Shown: positions 35,799-46,707, counted from the stretch's first letter. The stretch is 64,000 nucleotides of DNA from Rhodobacterales bacterium (GCA_026400355.1 JAPLPE010000013.1:186001-250000), one strand, 5' to 3'. The notes: generated by a model not told the origin, from the sequence alone. A program made the numbers and translations.

Positions 35799-37616
35799 TT
35801 AGGCGTCGGATCCGCGCTTCGGAACTGCCGTTACGTAAGTTCCGGGGGCAGCACATAGCACCGGATGGGTCGAATCGCCCGGTTGGCGGGCCGGAACCTG
35901 CCCGTCCGACCGTGCCGCAAGCCAACGGCCCCAACGCAACCACCATGTGCCCTCGTGCTTGTCCGAACTGGCCAGCCAATCTGCGGCCTCCAACCCCATG
36001 TCGGGATTGGTATAGTGCCCGTATTTCCGCTTTGTCGGCGGGTTCACGATCCCGGCGATATGCCCCGATTCCGACAGGATGAATGTCTTGTCTTTCGACC
36101 CCATCTTACACACGCCCCGGTAACTCGACCGCCAGGCCGCGATATGGTCCGTCTCGCAGGCGATGGCGCAGACCGGCACCGTCACATCCTCAAGCCGAAC
36201 AACCTCGCCCGCCACGGCAAAACCGCCCTGGGCGAATTCGTCGTTCTGGCACAGATGACGCAGGTACTCGACGGCCATCGCCGCCGGCAGATTGGTCCCG
36301 TCCCCGTTCCAGTAGAGCAGATCAAACGCCGGCGGCGCCTCGCCCAGCATGTAGTTCCGGATCGCCGGTTGGTAGATCAGGTCATTCGACCGCAGGAACG
36401 TAAACGTCCGCTCCATGTAGAAGGACTCGAGCACCCCGGCCCGGCCCGCCTCTGCCTCGATTGCGTCGACAAAGTCATTGTCCAAGAAAACCCCGACCTC
36501 GCCCGGGTCCGAAAAATCGGTCAGCGTCGTGAACAGCGTCGCCGCATTTACCGACGTATCCTTGCGCTTCTTCATCACGGCCAGCGTCAGCGACAGCGTC
36601 GTCCCGGCAATGCAATATCCCACCGCATTGACCTTCTTGACACCGCAGATCGCCTTGACCTCGGTCATAGCCCGCAGAAAGCCGTTCTCGATATAGTCGG
36701 CCAGCGTCTTGTCCCGGTAGGTCGGGTCCGGGTTCACCCACGACACAACGAAAAGCGTGAACCCCTGATCCACCACCCATTTGATCAGGCTGTTCGCGGG
36801 CTTTAGGTCAAGAATGTAGAACTTGTTGATCCACGGCGGAAAGATGATCAGCGGCGTCTCATGCACCGTCCCGGTCGTGGGCTTGTACTGGATCAGCTCG
36901 AACATTGCGTTGCGAAACACTACCGCGCCCGGCGTCGTGGCAAGGTTCTCGCCTACCTTGAATGCATCCCGGTCGGCCAGGGTGACGATCACCTCGCCGT
37001 CATTACGCTCCAGATCGGCGATAAGGTTTTCCAGCCCGTCCACCAGACTCTGCCCCTCCGTCGCAACCGCCTTCTCCAGCGCGTCGGGATTGGTCGCCAG
37101 AAAGTTCGTCGGGCTGAACATGTCGATGATCTGGCGCGAGAAATACTCAAGCCGCTTCCGCTCCCGCTCATCCAGCCCCTCGGTCGCGGCCACGGCCTTC
37201 TCGATGGCCTCGGCGTTGAACAGGTATTGCTGCTTGATGAAGTTGAAGTAGGGGTGCGTCTCCCACAGGGGATTCGAAAACCGTCGGTCCTTGGGCGTCG
37301 GATCGGGCGGGGCCGCGATCTTGCCCTGCGCCAGCATTTGCTGCGCCGCAACATAATGCTGCAGGGTTTTGCCCCAGTATCCCACCTGCTGCTCGATCAG
37401 CTTGGCCGGATGCTGCATCATTTCGGTCCAGTAGGCCGTCGCCGCCTTCAGATACAGATCGTGGCTCGGCCCCTGCAGCGGTTGTGGAACCTGCCGCTTG
37501 CGCGCCATAACATTCAGGAATCGTTGGGTGAGTTCCTCGACTTTGCTCAGATTTTCCTCAAGTCGCGCAACATTCGCACCATCCGGATGCACAGAATTGT
37601 AATCATTTGTTGTCAT
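35799..37616 (-). CDS. phaC: class I poly(3-hydroxyalkanoate) synthase
   Basis: A 605-residue synthase that polymerises 3-hydroxybutyryl-CoA. The lipase-like box is GYCIAG, holding the catalytic Cys. The catalytic Asp follows in the region of CETDHIAAW, and the His in SGHIAGIVNPP. The N-terminal region (TQRFLNVMARK) is of the usual variable type. It is divergent from phaZ with only about 106 bases between, and is followed by phaP and phaR. Confidence 0.96.
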   Translation of the reverse strand: MTTNDYNSVHPDGANVARLEENLSKVEELTQRFLNVMARKRQVPQPLQGPSHDLYLKAATAYWTEMMQHPAKLIEQQVGYWGKTLQHYVAAQQMLAQGKIAAPPDPTPKDRRFSNPLWETHPYFNFIKQQYLFNAEAIEKAVAATEGLDERERKRLEYFSRQIIDMFSPTNFLATNPDALEKAVATEGQSLVDGLENLIADLERNDGEVIVTLADRDAFKVGENLATTPGAVVFRNAMFELIQYKPTTGTVHETPLIIFPPWINKFYILDLKPANSLIKWVVDQGFTLFVVSWVNPDPTYRDKTLADYIENGFLRAMTEVKAICGVKKVNAVGYCIAGTTLSLTLAVMKKRKDTSVNAATLFTTLTDFSDPGEVGVFLDNDFVDAIEAEAGRAGVLESFYMERTFTFLRSNDLIYQPAIRNYMLGEAPPAFDLLYWNGDGTNLPAAMAVEYLRHLCQNDEFAQGGFAVAGEVVRLEDVTVPVCAIACETDHIAAWRSSYRGVCKMGSKDKTFILSESGHIAGIVNPPTKRKYGHYTNPDMGLEAADWLASSDKHEGTWWLRWGRWLAARSDGQVPARQPGDSTHPVLCAAPGTYVTAVPKRGSDA

Positions 37617-37636
37617 GGCTCTGAATCGGTCCTACT

Positions 37637-37648
37637 TTGCACTTGCAG
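37637..37648. promoter_or_regulatory. possible variant PhaR site between phaC and phaZ
   Basis: TTGC-ACTT-GCAG resembles the PhaR operator found upstream of phaP but has a four-base spacer and one mismatch. It lies in the divergent phaC/phaZ control region. Only the resemblance supports it. Confidence 0.3.
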
Positions 37649-37722
37649 CATCCGGACGCCTGCGCGGTTCAGTCCGGTTGTTTCGAATCGAACAGATCGC
37701 GCCGGCCGCTGGAGACCATTCC

Positions 37723-39012
37723 GTGAAGTATATGTTGACCTACGACATGATGGAAAGCATGCGGAACACCAATCAGTGGCTCGGGGCCACGGCGCGTGCC
37801 TTCGGATCCTACCCGGCGATGGCGCTGGTCGCCAATCCGTTGGTCGAATGGATCAAAGCCTGGGGGGAAGTCACCGAACGCAGCTTTGCCCGGATGGTCA
37901 CCAAACCCGACTGGGGCATCCCCACCGTCACCGTCGAAGACGGCAAGGATCATACCGTCCGCATCATGAATGTGGTGGAAAAACCTTTCGGCAACCTCAT
38001 CCATTTCAAAGTCCCCGGCCGCATTCCCCGCACCCGCCGCGTCCTTCTCGTGGCGCCTATGTCGGGCCATTACGCCACACTCTTGCGCAAGACAGTGATC
38101 AGCCTTCTGCCCGATTGCGAAGTCTTCATCACCGACTGGCACAACGCCCGCGACATTCCCGTCAGCTCCGGCAAGTTTGACGTCGAGGATTATACCCTCT
38201 ACCTCGTCGACTTCATGAAGGCGCTCGGCCCCGATCTGCACGTCATCGCCGTCTGCCAGCCCGTCCCCCTGACGCTCGCCGCCACGGCCTATCTGGCCGC
38301 CGAACACCCCGAGGCGCAGCCGCGTTCCCTCACCCTCATCGGCGGCCCGGTCGATCCTGACGCCGCTCCGACCGAAGTCACCGACTTCGGCCGCCGCACC
38401 ACGATGGGCCAGCTTGAACAGACCGTGATCCAGCGCGTCGGCTTCAAGTATTCCGGCGTCGGCCGCATGGTCTATCCCGGCCTCCTGCAACTCGCCTCCT
38501 TCATCTCGATGAACACGGGCACCCATACGCAGGCGTTTCAGGACCAGATCCTTGCCGTTGCCAAGGGCGAGGCGAGCGATCTCGACAAGCACAATGTCTT
38601 TTACGACGAATACCTTGCCGTGATGGACATGACCGCCGAATTCTACTTGTCCACAGTCGAACGCATCTTCAAGGCGCGCGAAATCGCGCGGAACGACTTC
38701 ACGGTCGCAGGGCGCAAGGTTGATCTGGGCAAGATCACCACCGTCGCCGTCAAGGTCGTCGAAGGCGAAGATGACGACATCTCCGCCCCCGGCCAATGCC
38801 TCGCTGCCCTCGCGCTTCTAACCGGCCTGCCGCCGGAAAAGAAGGCCAGGCATCTTGAACGCGGCGCGGGCCATTACGGCATCTTTGCGGGCAAGAGCTG
38901 GCGGAACAACATCCGCCCCCTCGTGCTCAAGTTCATCGACGCCAATTCGGACGCGCCCGTTGCCGCGCCGAAACCCGTGCGCCGCCAGCCACCCCGGATC
39001 GTCTCTGGCTGA
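37723..39012 (+). CDS. phaZ: intracellular poly(3-hydroxybutyrate) depolymerase
   Basis: About 429 residues. Start GTG at 37723 (VKYMLTYDMMESMRN) is chosen for the GGAGA site 7-8 bases upstream; ATG 37732 is the alternative. It has the PhaZ-type alpha/beta hydrolase pattern with the catalytic Cys box VCQPVPL (in place of a lipase Ser), the DWHNARDIP motif and the C-terminal GHYGIFAGKSWR. It degrades native amorphous granules in the cell. It is divergent from phaC. Confidence 0.95.
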   Translation: MKYMLTYDMMESMRNTNQWLGATARAFGSYPAMALVANPLVEWIKAWGEVTERSFARMVTKPDWGIPTVTVEDGKDHTVRIMNVVEKPFGNLIHFKVPGRIPRTRRVLLVAPMSGHYATLLRKTVISLLPDCEVFITDWHNARDIPVSSGKFDVEDYTLYLVDFMKALGPDLHVIAVCQPVPLTLAATAYLAAEHPEAQPRSLTLIGGPVDPDAAPTEVTDFGRRTTMGQLEQTVIQRVGFKYSGVGRMVYPGLLQLASFISMNTGTHTQAFQDQILAVAKGEASDLDKHNVFYDEYLAVMDMTAEFYLSTVERIFKAREIARNDFTVAGRKVDLGKITTVAVKVVEGEDDDISAPGQCLAALALLTGLPPEKKARHLERGAGHYGIFAGKSWRNNIRPLVLKFIDANSDAPVAAPKPVRRQPPRIVSG

Positions 39013-39019
39013 CCGCGAA

Positions 39020-39082
39020 GGGGGGCTGTCTGCCCCCCAGGTCCTGCGGACCACCCCCCGAGGGTATTTGAAGCCGGAAGAA
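39020..39082 (+). repeat. intergenic GC-hairpin repeat, copy A
   Basis: GGGGGGC-TGTCT-GCCCCCC (39020-39038) is followed by CCCCCCGAGGGTATTTGAAG. It is the first of four related copies in the window (also at 60453, 60636 and 63594). The hairpin probably terminates phaZ; the conserved box after it is of unknown use. Confidence 0.8.
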
Positions 39083-39089
39083 GCTGCAG

Positions 39090-39851
39090 TCAGGCAGAAG
39101 CGGGCCTGTGCGCGAGACGCGCCAACACCTCTTCAAGACTGGTTTCCATCAGGGCAAGGCAGTCCGGCGTCGAAAACCGGTGATCCGCGCCCTTCACAAG
39201 CGTGAGCCGGATATCCGGCCCCGTCGCATGGCTCAGAAGCCGCAGCGCGACCGCCTGATCCACATCTGCATCCGCCGTTCCCTGCAGGAACCGCACCGGA
39301 AACGGCAGGGCGAGCGGCCCGCGCAGAACAAGGCGCCGCCGACCATCCTGGATCAGGCGGCGCGTGATCGGATAGGGATCGCCATGCTCTGACGGCAGGT
39401 CCACCTGCCCCTCGGCTAGAAGGCGCGCCCGCATGCCCTCGTCAAACCCGGCCCACATGCTGTCCTCGGTAAAGTCAGGTGCCGCCGCGATTGTGACCAG
39501 CCCCGCCACCCGGCCCGGCACATCCCGCGACAAAAGAAGCGAGATCCACCCGCCCATCGACGACCCCACCAGCACCGCCGGTTCGTTCAACAGGTCCAGC
39601 ACCGCCGCAGCATCCTCGGCCCAATCGCCGATGCACCCCTCCTCGAACGAACCGCCGCTCGCCCCGTGCCCGGAATAGTCGAACCGGATGAACGCCTGCC
39701 CGCGCGCCCGCGCCCAAGCCTCCAGCGCCATCGCCTTGGTCCCTGACATGTCCGACCGGAGCCCGCCCAGAAACACGACAGGCGGCCCGTTCCCGTCCAC
39801 CCCGTGCCACGCGATCCGCCGCCCTTGCGGTGTGATAAGCTGTTCCGCCAT
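39090..39851 (-). CDS. alpha/beta hydrolase
   Basis: About 253 residues, start ATG 39851 ([16 protein letters not shown]). It has the nucleophile elbow GSSMGGW, an oxyanion strand [13 protein letters not shown] and the catalytic His in KGADHRFS. It resembles BAAT-like and palmitoyl-protein-thioesterase-like ABHD hydrolases (ABHD10 type). The substrate is unknown. It converges on phaZ across copy A of the repeat. Confidence 0.85.
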   Translation of the reverse strand: MAEQLITPQGRRIAWHGVDGNGPPVVFLGGLRSDMSGTKAMALEAWARARGQAFIRFDYSGHGASGGSFEEGCIGDWAEDAAAVLDLLNEPAVLVGSSMGGWISLLLSRDVPGRVAGLVTIAAAPDFTEDSMWAGFDEGMRARLLAEGQVDLPSEHGDPYPITRRLIQDGRRRLVLRGPLALPFPVRFLQGTADADVDQAVALRLLSHATGPDIRLTLVKGADHRFSTPDCLALMETSLEEVLARLAHRPASA

Positions 39852-40014
39852 CTGCCCTGCCCCCTTGATCGTGACCCGGTTGCCAGCCTTGTCCTCTGCC
39901 ACCTTTGCCAAGGCAAGGGCCGGGCTTGACCTCCCCACGCGACAGGTTCATGTGAGCGGCACAAACCCGCAACCGGGCGTTCAGTGGGCGCCAAACCGAC
40001 GAGGAGTGCCAGAC

Positions 40015-41961
40015 ATGGCCCAGATTTCCCTCTCCTTCCCTGATGGCAGCAAACGGTCCTTCGAGGCCGGCGTCACCGCCGCCGCCGTGGCCGAAAGCAT
40101 CGCGCCCTCGCTGGCCAAGCGTGCGATCTCGGCCTCACTCGACGGCCGCCACTGGGATCTGCAATGGCCGATCGCGCAGGACGCCGCGATCACCATCAAC
40201 ACAATGAAGGACGAGGCCCCCGCCCTCGAACTCGTGCGCCACGATCTCGCCCATATCATGGCGCGGGCGGTGCAGGAGTTATGGCCCGACGTGCAGGTCA
40301 CGATCGGCCCCGTGATTGAAAACGGCTGGTATTACGACTTCGACCGCAAGGAACCCTACACGCCCGAGGATCTGGGTCTGATCGAAGCAAAGATGCGCCA
40401 GATCATCAGCGCCCGCGACCCGGTCAGGACCGAAGTCTGGGACCGCGACCGGTCGATCGCTTACTACAAGGACCGGGGCGAGCCCTACAAGGTCGAACTC
40501 ATCGACGCGATCCCTGGCAGCGAACCGCTCCGCATGTACTGGCACGGCAACTGGCAGGACCTCTGCCGTGGCCCGCACTTCCAGCACACCGGCCAGGTCC
40601 CCACGGACGGGTTCAAGCTCATGTCGGTCGCAGGCGCCTATTGGCGCGGCGACAGCAACCGCCCCATGCTGCAGCGCATCTACGGCGCGGCCTTCCTGAA
40701 CCGGGACGATCTCAAAGCCTATCTGCACCGGCTTGAGGAGGCCGCCAAACGCGACCACCGCAAGCTTGGCCGCGAAATGGACCTTTTTCACATGCAGGAG
40801 GAAGCCCCCGGTCAGGTCTTCTGGCACCCGAACGGCTGGACGATCTACACCACGCTGCAGGACTACATGCGCCGCCAGCAGAAACGCGGCGGCTATGTCG
40901 AGGTCAACACGCCCCAGGTCGTGAACCGCAAGCTGTGGGAGGCCTCGGGCCACTGGTCGTCCTATCAGGAACACATGTTCATCGTCGAAGTCGACGAGGA
41001 ACATGCCCGCGAAAAGACGATCAACGCGCTCAAGCCGATGAACTGTCCCTGCCATGTGCAGATTTTCAACGTAGGGCTCAAATCCTACCGCGACCTGCCG
41101 CTTCGGATGGCTGAATTCGGCTCTTGCAACCGCTACGAACCTTCAGGCGCGCTCCACGGTATCATGCGTGTTCGCGGCTTCACGCAGGACGACGCGCATA
41201 TCTTCTGCCGCGAAGACCAGATCGAAAGCGAAACGAAGAAGTTCATCGAATTCCTGTCCATGATCTATGCCCAGCTTGGTTTTGACAAATGGCGCATCAA
41301 GCTGTCGACGCGCCCTGAAAAGCGCATCGGGACCGAGGAAAGCTGGGACGTGGTCGAAGCCGCTCTCGGTAACGCGGTCAAGGCAGCAGGCCATGACTTT
41401 GTGCTCAACCCCGGCGAAGGCGCCTTCTACGGGCCAAAGCTTGAATTCGTCCTGACTGACGCCATCGGCCGCGACTGGCAGTGCGGCACGCTGCAGGTTG
41501 ACCCCAACCTGCCTGAACGTCTCGACGCTTCCTACATCGGCGAAGACGGGGCCAAGCACCGCCCGATCATGCTCCATCGCGCTACGCTCGGCTCGTTTGA
41601 ACGCTTCATCGGGATCCTGATCGAGGAACACGCGGGCAAACTGCCCTTTTGGCTCGCCCCGCGGCAGGTCGTCGTGGCCTCCATCGTCTCGGATGCAGAT
41701 GATTACGTGGCCGAGGTCGTCTCGGCTCTGGTCGAGGCGGGCGTGCGGGCCGAAGCCGACCTGCGAAACGAAAAGATCAACTATAAGGTACGCGAACATT
41801 CCGTCGGCAAGGTGCCCATCATCCTTGCCGTCGGCCAGCGCGAGGTAGAGGACCGCACAGTTAGCGTGCGGCGTCTTGGCGAAGGCCAGACTTCGGTCTC
41901 GCCGCTTGCCGATGTGGTGGCGGAACTGGCGCTTTCGGCCACGCCGCCTGATCTACGGTGA
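40015..41961 (+). CDS. thrS: threonyl-tRNA synthetase
   Basis: A 648-residue class II synthetase, full length. The TGS domain occupies residues 1-60. The editing domain carries HDLAHIMAR. The catalytic core has [10 protein letters not shown] with the zinc Cys, [19 protein letters not shown] and the C-terminal anticodon-binding domain. ATG at 40015 follows a GAGGAG site. It overlaps the convergent membrane protein gene by nine bases. Confidence 0.97.
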   Translation: MAQISLSFPDGSKRSFEAGVTAAAVAESIAPSLAKRAISASLDGRHWDLQWPIAQDAAITINTMKDEAPALELVRHDLAHIMARAVQELWPDVQVTIGPVIENGWYYDFDRKEPYTPEDLGLIEAKMRQIISARDPVRTEVWDRDRSIAYYKDRGEPYKVELIDAIPGSEPLRMYWHGNWQDLCRGPHFQHTGQVPTDGFKLMSVAGAYWRGDSNRPMLQRIYGAAFLNRDDLKAYLHRLEEAAKRDHRKLGREMDLFHMQEEAPGQVFWHPNGWTIYTTLQDYMRRQQKRGGYVEVNTPQVVNRKLWEASGHWSSYQEHMFIVEVDEEHAREKTINALKPMNCPCHVQIFNVGLKSYRDLPLRMAEFGSCNRYEPSGALHGIMRVRGFTQDDAHIFCREDQIESETKKFIEFLSMIYAQLGFDKWRIKLSTRPEKRIGTEESWDVVEAALGNAVKAAGHDFVLNPGEGAFYGPKLEFVLTDAIGRDWQCGTLQVDPNLPERLDASYIGEDGAKHRPIMLHRATLGSFERFIGILIEEHAGKLPFWLAPRQVVVASIVSDADDYVAEVVSALVEAGVRAEADLRNEKINYKVREHSVGKVPIILAVGQREVEDRTVSVRRLGEGQTSVSPLADVVAELALSATPPDLR

Positions 41962-42345
41962 ACGCTTGCCCGGGGTCTGGAAATGGGCCCTGGGCGTATC
42001 CGGCTGACCGGCCGCGATGGCGAGGATACCGCCCAACCCCGCCATCGAAATCGGGAACATCGTCGCCACATTGAACCCGAAGGCCGCAAGCATCAGCGCT
42101 GATGACACCAAAAGGGCGATCCCGCCCCAAAGTGCACGGGATATCGCCATCGCACCCCCGGCAATGGCAAGGATCGGTGCCAGCACGCTCACGATCCGCA
42201 CGAATGTCGGGTTCACGAAATTGCCGAACGCCTCTCCTGCTTGCGGTTCAGCATGGACGACTTCGGTCCAGCCAAAGCTGAACAGGCCAACCAGCATGGC
42301 GAAAAGGCCTGCGATGACTCCAAGGACAAGGGCTGCGTTACGCAT
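41953..42345 (-). CDS. small membrane protein of unknown function
   Basis: A 130-residue protein with four predicted helices ([49 protein letters not shown] and the last glycine-rich one). No motif is recognised; similar small four-helix proteins are common in alphaproteobacteria. Its 3' end overlaps the thrS end. Confidence 0.75.
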   Translation of the reverse strand: MRNAALVLGVIAGLFAMLVGLFSFGWTEVVHAEPQAGEAFGNFVNPTFVRIVSVLAPILAIAGGAMAISRALWGGIALLVSSALMLAAFGFNVATMFPISMAGLGGILAIAAGQPDTPRAHFQTPGKRSP

Positions 42346-42390
42346 GGGCTGGCTCCGGTTTGTGAAGACAAGGTAAGTGTTCCACGCGCC

Positions 42391-42717
42391 CTATCCAAGT
42401 ACCGCTGCCTGAACGTTCTTGTCCCAGCCGATGAACCACGCCCCGTCCTTCTCGATCACCGGACGCTTCATCACTGACGGTTGCATCCGCAGGAGCGCGT
42501 CCACCGGCAGCGCCCGCTCCGCCTCGCTCAACCCCCGCCACGTGGTCGAGGCACGGTTCACCGCCTTGTCGCCAAAGGCCGTCATGATCGCCGCCAGATC
42601 CCCGTCCCCGATCCCATCCGCCCGCACATCCGTCACCACTGGCTCCACTCCAGCAGCCCGAAGCGCCGTCAGCGCCTTGCGGCAGGTGTCACATGACTTC
42701 AGCCCGAAAAACCGCAT
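42391..42717 (-). CDS. ArsC/Spx-family thioredoxin-fold protein (YffB-like)
   Basis: About 108 residues, start ATG 42717 (MRFFGLKSCDTCRKAL). The CDTC motif and the later pattern TTWRGLSEAER...MKRPVIEKDGAWFIGW are those of the YffB/ArsC-like family. Unlike true arsenate reductases it has CxxC rather than the single Cys plus Arg set. A glutathione-dependent thiol role is likely; arsenic function is not supported. Confidence 0.85.
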   Translation of the reverse strand: MRFFGLKSCDTCRKALTALRAAGVEPVVTDVRADGIGDGDLAAIMTAFGDKAVNRASTTWRGLSEAERALPVDALLRMQPSVMKRPVIEKDGAWFIGWDKNVQAAVLG

Positions 42718-42864
42718 AACTGCCCCCACTCGTCAGTAACCTTTCTACCCTGCCTCGCAATCGACGCCTTGTCATTTGCCTTTTTCGAAACCGTGATTAG
42801 GTGATTTCCTTACCTACGGAAGATGGCCCGCCATTGTGTCACGCGGTCCACCAGGAAGGAGAAG

Positions 42865-43074
42865 ATGATGCCCAAGGGCACCGTGAAGTGGTTCAATACG
42901 ACAAAGGGTTACGGGTTCATTGCACCGGACGACGGGGGTAATGACATATTCGTCCATGTCTCGGCAGTCGAACAATCCGGCATGACCGGACTGGCCGACA
43001 ACCAGAAGATCGAATTCGAAATGATTGAAGGGCGCGACGGCCGCAAGATGGCCGGCAACCTGCGTAAAGCTTGA
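42865..43074 (+). CDS. cspA: cold-shock protein
   Basis: A 69-residue CspA-type protein with both RNA-binding motifs (KGYGFIAP and DIFVHVSAVE). Start ATG 42865 or 42868 follows an AAGGAG site at 42857-42862. It binds single-stranded RNA/DNA and melts secondary structure. It carries the extended alphaproteobacterial loop (DDGGND). Confidence 0.95.
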   Translation: MMPKGTVKWFNTTKGYGFIAPDDGGNDIFVHVSAVEQSGMTGLADNQKIEFEMIEGRDGRKMAGNLRKA

Positions 43075-43078
43075 GAAA

Positions 43079-43480
43079 TCAGGTCGTTATGGCGCGGGTG
43101 ATCATTACGCCCGCCCATGCGGACACGCCGGTCAGCACCGTTCCCCAGACGAAGTCCGTGGCGACCATCGCCGGATGCCAGGCTGTGAGCGTGGCATAGT
43201 TGCTGAACTCGTAGGTGCCATAGGCCATTGCGCCGATCACCATGCCGCCGATCAGCGCCGAAACCGGGGTGCCCGCCCGCAGCGCGGGAACCGAAACCAG
43301 CCACAGCAGACCCGCAATATAGCCAAGGTAGAAAACCGCCGCGGGCACATAGCGCAAGTCCGGACTCAGCAGGTCCGCGATATGCTTTTCAAAAAGCGGA
43401 CGCATGACAAAGGTCAGCATCAGCGCGTCAAGTACAAGAAAGATCGCGACGGTTACGCAATAGAGAATGAAGACGGACAT
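43079..43480 (-). CDS. DUF2177 membrane protein
   Basis: A 133-residue protein with four helices and the DUF2177 pattern (LVLDALMLTFVMRPLFEKHI, then YGTYEFSNYATLTAWHPAMVATDFVWG). Function unknown. It converges on cspA across four bases. Confidence 0.88.
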   Translation of the reverse strand: MSVFILYCVTVAIFLVLDALMLTFVMRPLFEKHIADLLSPDLRYVPAAVFYLGYIAGLLWLVSVPALRAGTPVSALIGGMVIGAMAYGTYEFSNYATLTAWHPAMVATDFVWGTVLTGVSAWAGVMITRAITT

Positions 43481-43718
43481 GACGGCCTTTCAGGATCGGA
43501 TATGACCACGCACCAAACCTAGCACGGACTCCGCCCCTGGCCACCCGGCTCCTTGCCAGATAATCCGGCAAGGCCAGGCAGTCGCGACAGGGCTCAGTCA
43601 GTCCAATCCGACCCGTCAACTGCACCAGACAGGTTGCTCACCCGACACAACAACCGCGGCGCCACGAACAAGCGCCCGGCCAAGGATCCGTCGGCGACCC
43701 GTGCCCGGGTCCGGCGCC

Positions 43719-44486
43719 TTACCCCCGCGCCAGCATCCTGTCGCGCAGATCGCGCAGGAACGGGATCGTCTCGAACTGATCGGGCTGCACGTAATCCCAC
43801 GCCACCCCCTTGGGCCGGGGCGATGTATTGCCCGTAACGATCAGCTCCTTCTCCGTCGCCACATAATCCAATGGCGAGTCATGCGGCATCATGAACACCC
43901 GCCGGCCGTCCACCAGCTGGCTCGAATGCACCGTCGTCGCCATAGGTGTCTCAGTCCCTATGATCCCCAATTCGCGGAAGATCCCCGTCTCAAGGTCCGC
44001 AAAGCCGGCCCCCTTGCCCGTTCGCCCGCCATCCCGGCTTACCGCGACCGAACCCACAATGCAGAAATCCAGCGGCTCGACCTCTTCAAACCCGATCCGC
44101 TCTCCATGCATCATGTAGCCTTCTGATGTGGCCGCGAGTTCGAACGACACCCCCTTCGCCACAATCTTCGCCGGATCAACCCGCAGATAGGGAAACCCCT
44201 CGGTCAGATAGGGCACGGGCGCATAAAGCACCTTGCCCTCGTACAAGGCCCGCAACCGCAACGGAATCTGCGGCGGGTCCGGGTTGCACTTCACCGTCTG
44301 CGCACGTCTCCAGGCCTCAGTCCGCGACAGATGCCAGGCCGCCGTATCGGCCCCGACAAAGTTCGGGATATGGCTCCAGGTCGGGCCCATCGCCATGCCG
44401 CCCTGATCCAGTGCCCCCCAGACGTCAGACCGCACCGCGTCCTTGTTCTCGTCCCGGCCCGCCCAACGCCCCTGCTTCTGATCCAC
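43719..44486 (-). CDS. 5-formyltetrahydrofolate cyclo-ligase-like (MTHFSD-type) protein
   Basis: About 255 residues from GTG 44486, two bases after the ATPase stop. It resembles the MTHFS-domain branch: SHIPNFVGADTAAWHLS, VKCNPDPPQIPLRLRAL, VPYLTEGFPYLRVDP and a C-terminal glycine loop GRTGKGAGFADLE. True 5-formyl-THF cyclo-ligase acts on folate; this longer branch has no proven reaction to my knowledge. Its position at the end of a formamidase-containing operon hints at one-carbon (formyl) handling. That is inference. Confidence 0.8.
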   Translation of the reverse strand: MDQKQGRWAGRDENKDAVRSDVWGALDQGGMAMGPTWSHIPNFVGADTAAWHLSRTEAWRRAQTVKCNPDPPQIPLRLRALYEGKVLYAPVPYLTEGFPYLRVDPAKIVAKGVSFELAATSEGYMMHGERIGFEEVEPLDFCIVGSVAVSRDGGRTGKGAGFADLETGIFRELGIIGTETPMATTVHSSQLVDGRRVFMMPHDSPLDYVATEKELIVTGNTSPRPKGVAWDYVQPDQFETIPFLRDLRDRMLARG

Positions 44487-44488
44487 TC

Positions 44489-46024
44489 TCAATGCCCCGC
44501 CATGTATTTGCCAATCGTGTTCCGGTCCGCCTGGGCAATCGGGGCGATATGGGTGATCCGCCCGCCCGACATGACCGCCACCCGGTCCGACAGTTCCAGA
44601 ATCTCGTCCAGATCCTCGGACACCAGAAGCACCGCCGCCCCCCGGTTCCGCTGGTCGATGATCTGCGCCCGGATCTCCGCGACCGATGCAAAGTCGAGCC
44701 CAAAGCACGGGTTCGCCACGATCAAAACCTTCACATCACCCGAAAGTTCCCGCGCCAGCACGGCCCGCTGCACATTACCGCCCGACAGGTTCTCGATCGG
44801 CGTATCCGGCGACGGGGTCTTGATCCGATAGGTCCCTATCAGTTCCGTCGCCTTGGCCCGCATCGCCGACGGCTTCAGCCACCAGCCCAGCCCGGCCACC
44901 GGCGGCTTGTCAAAACTGCGTAAGGCGATGTTCTCTGCTACCGACATTCGTCGTACCGCCGCGTTGCGCAACGGCTCCTCGGGCAGGCCAAAGACCTTGA
45001 ACTTGTCATAGTCGTTCCGCGTCGCCTCGAACGGCTTGCCGTTGATGAAGATGCGGCCGTCCTTCAGCGGCCTCTGCCCCGACAGCGCTTCGACCAGTTC
45101 CGACTGGCCGTTGCCCGACACGCCCGCAATCCCCACGATCTCGCCACCATGCACCCTCAGGTCCACCGCCTCGACGGCCGGCATCCCTTCGTTGTCGTCC
45201 ACATAGACCGCCGTCAGTTCCAGATGCGTCTTGCTTTTCACATCCGCGACCCGCCCCGCCGATTTGCGGATCACCGTCTCGCCGATCATCATCCGGCTCA
45301 TCTCGTCGATGGTGATTTCGCTCACCTTGCCACCGCCGACCATCTTGCCTCGCCGCAGCACCGACACGGTATCCGAAAAGGCCGTCACTTCGCGGAACTT
45401 GTGGGTGATCATCAGCACGGTGATCTCGCCCCGCTTGGCCATGTCATGTAGCAGGCCCAGAATCTCATCCGCCTCCGCAGGGGTCAGCACCGACGTCGGC
45501 TCGTCCAGGATCAGGAACCGCTGGTCCAGATACAACTGCTTCAGGATCTCCAGCTTCTGCTTTTCCCCCGCCGACAGGGACGACACCGGCACATCCAGCC
45601 GCACCCGGAACGGCATCCGGTCCATGAACGCCTCAAGCGCCTTGATTTCCTTGGCCCAGTTGATGACGACCGGCACATCACTGCGCGAAATCACCATGTT
45701 CTCGGCCGCCGTAAGGCAGGGAACCAAAGTGAAATGCTGATAGACCATCCCGATCCCGGCATCCCGCGCGGCCGACGGCGTGGCAATTGTCTGCTTGACC
45801 CCGTCCACGATCAACGCGCCCTTGGTCGGCTGGTAGAACCCCATGATGCACTTGACGAGCGTCGATTTCCCCGCCCCGTTCTCGCCCAGAAGCGCGTGAA
45901 ACTCACCCGGCTTGATGCTGATCGACACATCGTCGAGCGCCACCAGAGAGCCAAAGATCTTCGTCATCCCCACGGTTTCAAGCGCCAGACCCCGCGCCGC
46001 CGTCAGCGGTGCCACCGTGTTCAT
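44489..46024 (-). CDS. nucleoside/nucleobase-type ABC transporter ATPase (two-domain)
   Basis: A 511-residue fusion of two ATPase domains. The first has Walker [10 protein letters not shown], signature [11 protein letters not shown], Walker [11 protein letters not shown] and switch ITHKF. The second is degenerate: [10 protein letters not shown] in the Walker A position, [15 protein letters not shown] and [10 protein letters not shown]. This layout is that of the ATPases paired with BMP-family binding proteins (for example the NupA and YufO types). ATG 46024 overlaps the amidohydrolase gene by four bases, so enzymes and transporter are translationally linked. Confidence 0.93.
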   Translation of the reverse strand: MNTVAPLTAARGLALETVGMTKIFGSLVALDDVSISIKPGEFHALLGENGAGKSTLVKCIMGFYQPTKGALIVDGVKQTIATPSAARDAGIGMVYQHFTLVPCLTAAENMVISRSDVPVVINWAKEIKALEAFMDRMPFRVRLDVPVSSLSAGEKQKLEILKQLYLDQRFLILDEPTSVLTPAEADEILGLLHDMAKRGEITVLMITHKFREVTAFSDTVSVLRRGKMVGGGKVSEITIDEMSRMMIGETVIRKSAGRVADVKSKTHLELTAVYVDDNEGMPAVEAVDLRVHGGEIVGIAGVSGNGQSELVEALSGQRPLKDGRIFINGKPFEATRNDYDKFKVFGLPEEPLRNAAVRRMSVAENIALRSFDKPPVAGLGWWLKPSAMRAKATELIGTYRIKTPSPDTPIENLSGGNVQRAVLARELSGDVKVLIVANPCFGLDFASVAEIRAQIIDQRNRGAAVLLVSEDLDEILELSDRVAVMSGGRITHIAPIAQADRNTIGKYMAGH

Positions 46025-46707
46025 GCGAACGCCTCCAATAGCTGCGCCGACGATGCCACGGCGCCAAAGACGCCGCCCTGCATCTTGACCATGTCCACTG
46101 CCGCCAGATGGTTGGCGTATTTGGTGGCCCCGCAGCCATCCTCGACCAGCAGGCATTCAAACCCCCGGTCATTGGCCTCGCGCATCGTCGTATGCACGCA
46201 GACATCCGTCGTGATCCCCGTCAGAATCAGGTTCCGGATCCCCTTTTGCCGCAGCACAAGCTCCAGATCGGTCGCGCAGAACGACCCTTTCCCCGGCTTG
46301 TCGATCACGATCTCGCCTGGTGCAGGGGCCAGCTCCGGGATGATCTCCCACCCCGGCTCCCCCCGCACGAGGATCCGCCCGCAGGGCCCCGCATCCCCGA
46401 TCCCCGCGCCGATCCGCTGCGACCGCCAGCGCTTGTTCGCGGGCAGGTCCGACAGGTCGGGCCGGTGCCCTTCACGCGTATGGATGACCGGCATTCCCCA
46501 GCCCCGCGCCGCCGCCAGCAAGACGGAAATCGGCCCGATGGGCGCTCGCGTCAGCGACAGGTCATAGCCCATCGCATCCACATATCCGCCGTTGCCGCAG
46601 AAATCCGTCTGCATGTCGATGATGACAAGCGCCGTATTCCCCGTCGCCAAGTCACCGTCAAAGGGCCATTCATAAGGGTCCGCCGCGATCACGCCCAGCT
46701 TTGCCAT
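46021..46707 (-). CDS. isochorismatase-family cysteine amidohydrolase
   Basis: A 228-residue enzyme with the family triad: Asp in [10 protein letters not shown], Lys in IDKPGKGSF and Cys in [11 protein letters not shown]. The pattern ([28 protein letters not shown]) is close to biuret hydrolase, peroxyureidoacrylate amidohydrolase (RutB) and N-carbamoylsarcosine amidase relatives. These split ureido or amide bonds. It starts right after the formamidase stop and overlaps the ATPase gene. Substrate is unknown; a ureide or carbamoyl amide is the best guess. Confidence 0.87.
   Translation of the reverse strand: MAKLGVIAADPYEWPFDGDLATGNTALVIIDMQTDFCGNGGYVDAMGYDLSLTRAPIGPISVLLAAARGWGMPVIHTREGHRPDLSDLPANKRWRSQRIGAGIGDAGPCGRILVRGEPGWEIIPELAPAPGEIVIDKPGKGSFCATDLELVLRQKGIRNLILTGITTDVCVHTTMREANDRGFECLLVEDGCGATKYANHLAAVDMVKMQGGVFGAVASSAQLLEAFA

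Noticed and set aside
42391-42717. arsenate reductase
   Set aside because: It has CxxC (CDTC) and the YffB-like pattern rather than the ArsC catalytic set, and no ars genes adjoin.
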